Positions 40,742 to 44,435 of a DNA stretch of 44,435 bases are shown piece by piece (positions within the stretch are counted from its first letter, which is position 1; every line of letters begins with the position of its first letter). The notes under the pieces were generated by a model that did not search any database, was not told where the DNA came from, and was given only the letters and a program-made list of their open reading frames with translations. A program made the position numbers and the translations under genes. The DNA is from a virus. The DNA lies in the IMG/VR virus record IMGVR_UViG_3300007539_000043, positions 1 to 44,435 of that record. One strand, given 5' to 3'.

Positions 40742-41350
40742 ATGAGCAAAAAACTCTTAAACGAGCAAACTATTCAGAGATTTGGTAAGTTGGCAAACTT
40801 AGATTCCTCTCTTACTTCTAATTTCTTGAACAACACTGCTGCTAGCTTGGAAGAAGAAGCAGAAGAAGAAGTCGAGGCAGAAGAAGAAGTCGATATGGAA
40901 ATGGACGACGAAGCAGAAGAGGCCGACATGGACATGGATATGGACATGGATCTGGACATGGATATGGGCGATGAAGCGGAAGCTGCCAATGCTGACGAAT
41001 TAGTAGCCTCTATCGCTCGTGATTTAGAAGCTTTGGCTGCCCTGGCGGGAGCCGCTGTTGAAGTTGTCGGTGATGAGGAGGCAGAAGATGAGATGGCTCT
41101 CGAAGAGAATTCCGAAGAAACTATTGAAGAAGCAACCGAAGAAGATACCCTTGAAGAAGCCACTGAAGAAGCCATTGAAGAAGCCACTGAAGAAGCCATT
41201 GAAGAGGCCACTGAAGAGACTATCGAAGAATCCACTGACGAAGAGACTCTTGAAGAAGTCGTAGAAGATGATCTCGTTGCTGAAATTACCGCACGAGTTC
41301 AAAAGCGTATCGCAGAACTTCTGAAAGCCAAAAAGCAAGCTAATCAATAA
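40742..41350 (+). CDS. Acidic repeat protein, probable late/structural
   Basis: ATG 40742 is preferred to an earlier in-frame ATG because AGGAG (40729-40733) gives correct spacing. The 202-residue product begins MSKKLLNEQTIQRFGKLANL, an N-terminus I associate with small structural or core proteins of marine T4-like phages. It then has an extremely acidic body: a DMDMDMD run (about 62-77) and EEATEEAIEEATEE-like repeats (about 125-175), ending in a basic helix (VQKRIAELLKAKKQANQ). Such charge distribution resembles T4 prohead core proteins. A scaffold or packaging-related role is a guess from composition and promoter type. Confidence 0.65.
   Translation: MSKKLLNEQTIQRFGKLANLDSSLTSNFLNNTAASLEEEAEEEVEAEEEVDMEMDDEAEEADMDMDMDMDLDMDMGDEAEAANADELVASIARDLEALAALAGAAVEVVGDEEAEDEMALEENSEETIEEATEEDTLEEATEEAIEEATEEAIEEATEETIEESTDEETLEEVVEDDLVAEITARVQKRIAELLKAKKQANQ
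41110..41270 (+). repeat. Imperfect 12-bp tandem repeats encoding EEAT/EEAI
   Basis: Repeating GAAGAAGCCACT and GAAGAAGCCATT units encode the acidic array of the gene at 40742. In-frame units could expand or contract by slippage. Confidence 0.85.
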
Positions 41351-41374
41351 ACATTCTTACTATATAAAGATTCT

Positions 41375-41416
41375 AAATACCACGATATTATTATTTTCAC
41401 ATCGTGGTATTTTTTT
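41375..41416 (+). terminator. Rho-independent terminator
   Basis: AAATACCACGAT (41375-41386) pairs with ATCGTGGTATTT (41401-41412) and is followed by further T residues. It terminates the acidic protein gene transcript. Confidence 0.88.
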
Positions 41417-41430
41417 ATTTGAGGGTTAAA

Positions 41431-41817
41431 TTGGACAGCATCATGATATTTTTCTCTGGAATTGTTTTGGGTACTTGTTTCGGGATAGCATATAGTGTTA
41501 TCAACAATTCATCTGGAAATTTAGAAGCAGCCAGGATAGCAGATCTATACTGTTTGAAACTCTTGTCAGTATCACTGGAGGAAGCTAATTATATAAAACA
41601 CACAAAACACAAGATGATGAAAAAGTTCAAGACACACTCACCAGAACATATTAAGTTGCTGAAGACTCAAGATGATTACAACGTTGGTAAGTGGAAAAAA
41701 GAAGCTATCGAAAGATTACTATCCAGACACCCAAAGAGCTATAAAAGTCTTGTGGGATATCACGATTGGGATTCAGCAGTGCGCTGGTTAAATAAAGAAA
41801 CGAAAAAAAACATTTGA
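41431..41817 (+). CDS. Small single-span membrane protein
   Basis: TTG 41431 is preferred because GAGGGT (41421-41426) precedes it; an upstream GTG lies in the terminator. The 128-residue product has one hydrophobic segment near the start (IMIFFSGIVLGTCFGIAYSV, about 4-23), followed by a soluble, basic and helical domain (YIKHTKHKMMKKF, AVRWLNKETKKNI). It is probably anchored in the inner membrane with its domain in the cytoplasm. No family is recognised. Its TGA stop is embedded in the -35 box of the next promoter. Confidence 0.65.
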   Translation: MDSIMIFFSGIVLGTCFGIAYSVINNSSGNLEAARIADLYCLKLLSVSLEEANYIKHTKHKMMKKFKTHSPEHIKLLKTQDDYNVGKWKKEAIERLLSRHPKSYKSLVGYHDWDSAVRWLNKETKKNI

Positions 41818-41842
41818 CATTCAAAAATAATTTAGGTATAAT
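41814..41842 (+). promoter_or_regulatory. Sigma70-type promoter of ClpP-like operon
   Basis: TTGACA (41814-41819) and TATAAT (41837-41842), both perfect, are spaced by 17 bp. The -35 box contains the TGA stop (41815-41817) of the membrane protein gene. Confidence 0.85.
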
Positions 41843-41863
41843 TACTTATAAAGTGGAGTAAAA

Positions 41864-42190
41864 ATGAAAATAACAGCTTGGAAAACTTCTAGAGTCGGAG
41901 AAAAATATTTTTATACTATGCAGATAGATAAAATTGAAGGCATCAGAGAAGAAAATAGATTAAAGAAATTATTTTCAAAATGGAAACTCCAAGCAGAAGG
42001 ATATAATCCGAAAGATAAGACTTCCACTTTGATCTTCTTTAGAGCGTTTGGTAGTGATGACGAGTGGATCGATTGGGCACGTCAAGTCCCATATCCTCTC
42101 GTTGAGGTAGGCAAGAGCGGAAAAGAGAAGCCATATAAACTTGGATTAAATTATATTAACTCACCACGCCGAAGGGGGGAAAATGATTAA
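41864..42190 (+). CDS. Hypothetical protein upstream of ClpP-like protease
   Basis: The ATG has GTGGAG as SD, 22 bp after a consensus promoter. The 108-residue product is basic and mixed alpha/beta (KITAWKTSRVGEKYFYTMQI, then STLIFFRAFGSDDEWIDWA), with no recognised motif. Its end overlaps the ClpP-like gene by eight bases, so the two are translationally coupled and may act together, for example as adaptor and protease. That link is only contextual. Confidence 0.7.
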   Translation: MKITAWKTSRVGEKYFYTMQIDKIEGIREENRLKKLFSKWKLQAEGYNPKDKTSTLIFFRAFGSDDEWIDWARQVPYPLVEVGKSGKEKPYKLGLNYINSPRRRGEND

Positions 42191-42764
42191 GTTACATGAA
42201 GAAGATATTGAAGAGGCAGATAGCACCAGTTCGGAAGAAGTAGTTCCACCTCCCACCGATCTTAGGATCATAGGTTTATTTGGTGAGGTCGCAGAGAAGA
42301 AATCGGAAGAAATAATCTATGCCCTGCTGTTACTAGCCAGTGATTCGAAAGAAGACATAGAACTATATATTTCTTCTCAGGGCGGCACCGCTGTTGACAT
42401 GTTTGCTATGTATGACGTGATACGATCTGTGAGAGATCAAGTAGATATCTCAACAATTGGAGTAGGAAAAGTTATGTCTGCTGCTGTTATTCTTTTGGCT
42501 TCAGGGACAAAGGGTAAAAGAAAGATTGGACGTCATTGTCGAGTCATGTTGCACTCGGTGATCTCATCTAATCAGGGCGCGCTGAAAGATCTTCGTAGTG
42601 AACTGGAAGAAGTCGAGTATACACAGGATTTGTATACAAAAGTCTTGTGCGAGGAGACAAAACTCACAAAAGAAAAGATAGACGAAATAATCTCTCAGAA
42701 CATCAACGCCTATCTGTCAGCAGAAGAAGCCGTTGAGTACGGTATTGCTGATGAGATTATATAA
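42183..42764 (+). CDS. ClpP-like serine protease
   Basis: The 193-residue product has the ClpP crotonase-type fold: IIGLFGEVAEKKSEEIIYAL, DIELYISSQGGTAVDMFAMY (oxyanion region), IGVGKVMSAAVILLASG with the serine (Ser99), VMLHSVISSNQG with the histidine (His124), and YLSAEEAVEYGIAD. At the usual third catalytic position before YLS an asparagine (Asn175) stands in place of the aspartate, so the triad is not canonical. ClpP-type phage proteases can process capsid proteins or tune host proteolysis. The first 25 residues are acidic and unstructured. Confidence 0.82.
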   Translation: MIKLHEEDIEEADSTSSEEVVPPPTDLRIIGLFGEVAEKKSEEIIYALLLLASDSKEDIELYISSQGGTAVDMFAMYDVIRSVRDQVDISTIGVGKVMSAAVILLASGTKGKRKIGRHCRVMLHSVISSNQGALKDLRSELEEVEYTQDLYTKVLCEETKLTKEKIDEIISQNINAYLSAEEAVEYGIADEII

Positions 42765-42778
42765 GGAGAAAACTAGAA

Positions 42779-43420
42779 ATGCCTGTTATCAAGGGTTTGC
42801 ACGCTAAACTATTGGCTCAAAGAGTAAAAAAGACAATGACAGAGAAAGGGTATGCCTTTTTCGAAAGCGGAAAATTTAATGTAAACATAGTAGGAATAAG
42901 ATCATCCAATAAGCGAGCCAACGAATTTGATGACATGATTCTTCTTCTTTATAAAAATAAAAAAGAAGAATGGGAGGTAATATCTTCTGTTATAACCACT
43001 GATCCAGGAGAATATTATCTCGTAGATAACCCCGTTAACAGCAAAGGGACTGCAATTTTAATACCAGATCAATATAGGGGAGTATACCAAATCGGAATTC
43101 ATGCTGAAAGTAATAAAAACTTTGCTCATGAAGCATTGTGCCAAAGAGGGGCTAAGCTTCGAGTTTGGCGTGACAATAACTTCGATAACATCTTGGATCA
43201 CAATCCAGAGTCAGTAGACGAGGGGTGGTTCGGAGTAAATATCCACCGCAGCAAATCTTCTGGTGTTGCTAATTATGTGGGAGCATACTCGGCAGGTTGC
43301 CAGGTTTTTAAAAATAGTACTGATTTTAAGTTGTTTTTGGATGTCGTGAAGCGCTCACGCGATCTATATGGTAACAGCTTTACATATACTCTTTTAGAAG
43401 AAAAAGATTTCGAGGAATAA
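42779..43420 (+). CDS. L,D-transpeptidase-like protein (putative)
   Basis: The 213-residue product is beta-rich, with NVNIVGIRSSNKRANEFDD, TTDPGEYYLVDNPVNSKGTA, and near the end WFGVNIHRSKSSG then YSAGCQVFKNSTDF. A histidine followed by an S-x-GC motif about 18 residues later is the mark of YkuD-type L,D-transpeptidases, and related phage proteins have been thought to act on cell walls. It could be the lysis or peptidoglycan-modifying enzyme of this phage, since no other lysin appears in the window. The fit is by motif only. Confidence 0.55.
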   Translation: MPVIKGLHAKLLAQRVKKTMTEKGYAFFESGKFNVNIVGIRSSNKRANEFDDMILLLYKNKKEEWEVISSVITTDPGEYYLVDNPVNSKGTAILIPDQYRGVYQIGIHAESNKNFAHEALCQRGAKLRVWRDNNFDNILDHNPESVDEGWFGVNIHRSKSSGVANYVGAYSAGCQVFKNSTDFKLFLDVVKRSRDLYGNSFTYTLLEEKDFEE

Positions 43421-43428
43421 ATAATAAT

Positions 43429-44435
43429 ATGGATGAATTGGATAAATTAATTAAAGAGAGATATAAAAAAAAGAAAGACAAGTTTAATTTTCAGGAGCTT
43501 TTAGAACTTGTTGAAGGCGTTCTTGATACAGATTATTTAATTGAAAAAGAAGATCGATCTCCAAGTATGGAGAGGGGAACCAGTGAACAAGGTGAGTATT
43601 TTTTACCAACCATAAAAATCACAGAAGCATGGGGAAAGCCAGGAACAAAAGATCGCGAAATAATAGAGCAGTTTACAAAAAAAATCCCTGGAGCCACTCT
43701 GGAAGAGAAATTGGGAAATATCAACGCAGTTATCAGAGACGCAGATCCCAACGCTAAGATACCGCAGATCTTATCTTCCATGGTCATGATCGAAATATTG
43801 AATTCTATTTTGGGAGAATTCACAGAATCTGCTGGTGGTTTCATGTTTGAGGCATTTTTAACAGGATTGTTTGGCGGACAATCGGTACAGATAGTTGACG
43901 TTAGCCAACAGGAACAAGAAACGTCTGCTACTGGAAAGCCAATCACCGATGTTGTTTTGGGAGGCCGAGAGTATTCTCTAAAGCTTTTAGGTCCGAGCAC
44001 TGGTGTCAAAGGTTCGTTTAGGAATATGGTTGAGCACTTCAAAGGTCGTGATCACATTGTGTATTTAGATGCGCGCCGATCACCGAATGGTCTAGAATTT
44101 GGAGAGTTCGTTATAACATTGGGTGATTTTGCAAAAGTATTCATTGACCCGTTAGTCAAGCAGGTTACTAGAAAGGGGGATGAAGCGTTTCAAACAGATA
44201 GTGCCTCTGAATTGAAGAAATTTATAAGCAACTTAATCAAACAGAAGAAATCTCTCAAGAAAGTGAAATTGGGGAAAAAAGGATTTATCGAAGGGAAAGC
44301 AGATACTGTCTTCCAATATTCGCCGACCGCCGAAAATTTAAGTGAAGTCAGACTAAATGAGAAAGATATGAATACATTTATTAACAAGCTTATGAAAACC
44401 GACAATGAGGAACTTCAACAGTTTGCTCCATTCAA
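43429..44435 (+). CDS. Hypothetical protein, 3' truncated
   Basis: ATG 43429 opens a frame that runs to the window edge without a stop, so the 3' end is missing. The visible 335 residues begin MDELDKLIKERYKKKKDKF, then have KITEAWGKPGTKDREIIEQF, a hydrophobic GGFMFEAFLTGLFGGQSVQI segment, ITDVVLGGREYSLKLLGPS, and a basic stretch KKFISNLIKQKKSLKKVKLG. The pattern of ITDVV followed by YSLKLL is reminiscent of a nuclease-like core, though the acidic residue of a (D/E)xK motif is Ser. I recognise it only as a protein type seen in marine phages. SD support is weak. Confidence 0.65.
   Translation, partial: MDELDKLIKERYKKKKDKFNFQELLELVEGVLDTDYLIEKEDRSPSMERGTSEQGEYFLPTIKITEAWGKPGTKDREIIEQFTKKIPGATLEEKLGNINAVIRDADPNAKIPQILSSMVMIEILNSILGEFTESAGGFMFEAFLTGLFGGQSVQIVDVSQQEQETSATGKPITDVVLGGREYSLKLLGPSTGVKGSFRNMVEHFKGRDHIVYLDARRSPNGLEFGEFVITLGDFAKVFIDPLVKQVTRKGDEAFQTDSASELKKFISNLIKQKKSLKKVKLGKKGFIEGKADTVFQYSPTAENLSEVRLNEKDMNTFINKLMKTDNEELQQFAPF

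Noticed and set aside
40774-41235. 153-codon serine-rich minus-strand frame
   Set aside because: It is the mirror of the GAA/GAC-rich acidic repeats and has no independent support.
1-44435. CRISPR arrays, tRNA genes, insertion sequences and integrases
   Set aside because: No repeat-spacer pattern, cloverleaf-like sequence, transposase or integrase motif was seen; gaps between genes are too short to hold tRNAs except where promoters or hairpins already explain them.

Overview
This window is an almost fully coding, AT-rich stretch of a contractile-tailed (T4-like) myovirus genome. Every supported gene lies on the + strand, with very short gaps and many ATGA/TAATG-type overlaps. Tail sheath, tail tube, tape measure, baseplate, UvsX, gp32-like SSB, gp41-like helicase and RNase H-like genes identify the group. 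The small acidic, RHH and nucleotidyltransferase-like proteins resemble those I associate with uncultivated marine T4-like phages. The host cannot be read from the sequence. Consensus sigma70 promoters and strong Shine-Dalgarno sites suggest a bacterium with ordinary housekeeping sigma-factor promoters, and a class II ribonucleotide reductase implies that cobalamin is available.

Layout. (1) 1-13.8 kb is the tail module: fibre end, small glutamine-rich protein, sheath, tube, gp26-like protein with an overlapping frame-shifted extension, tape measure, LysM-like and large baseplate proteins. (2) 13.7-25.6 kb is the replication and nucleotide module, opening with a consensus promoter buried in the last tail gene: compact family A polymerase, tubulin/FtsZ-like protein, SSB, FKBP/SlyD-like isomerase, UvsX, small exported protein, J-domain protein, 5' nuclease, helicase, B12-dependent RNR, GroES-like protein and a Rossmann-fold protein whose 5' end is out of frame. 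(3) 25.6-40.7 kb is accessory and metabolic: CPBP-type membrane protease, nucleotidyltransferase-like protein, three nuclease-like/DNA-methyltransferase pairs, DnaE-type polymerase, UV damage endonuclease, adenylosuccinate synthetase, Smr protein, dUTPase and an IMPDH/GMP-reductase family enzyme. (4) 40.7-44.4 kb holds an acidic repeat protein behind a probable late promoter, a ClpP-like protease, an L,D-transpeptidase-like protein and an unfinished gene.

The most unusual content is the set of three adjacent endonuclease-like and methyltransferase gene pairs. The first sits between two near-identical 26-bp direct repeats, as expected of a cassette insertion. A plausible reading is that the phage methylates its own DNA and cuts unmodified host or rival DNA, recycling nucleotides through RNR, dUTPase and purine interconversion. 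Other notable items are the tubulin/FtsZ-like gene with an altered catalytic loop, two DNA polymerases of different families, three chaperone-type genes, a repeated stem-loop with a compensatory change, promoters whose -35 box contains the upstream stop codon, and a putative late-promoter motif shared by three sites next to structural genes.
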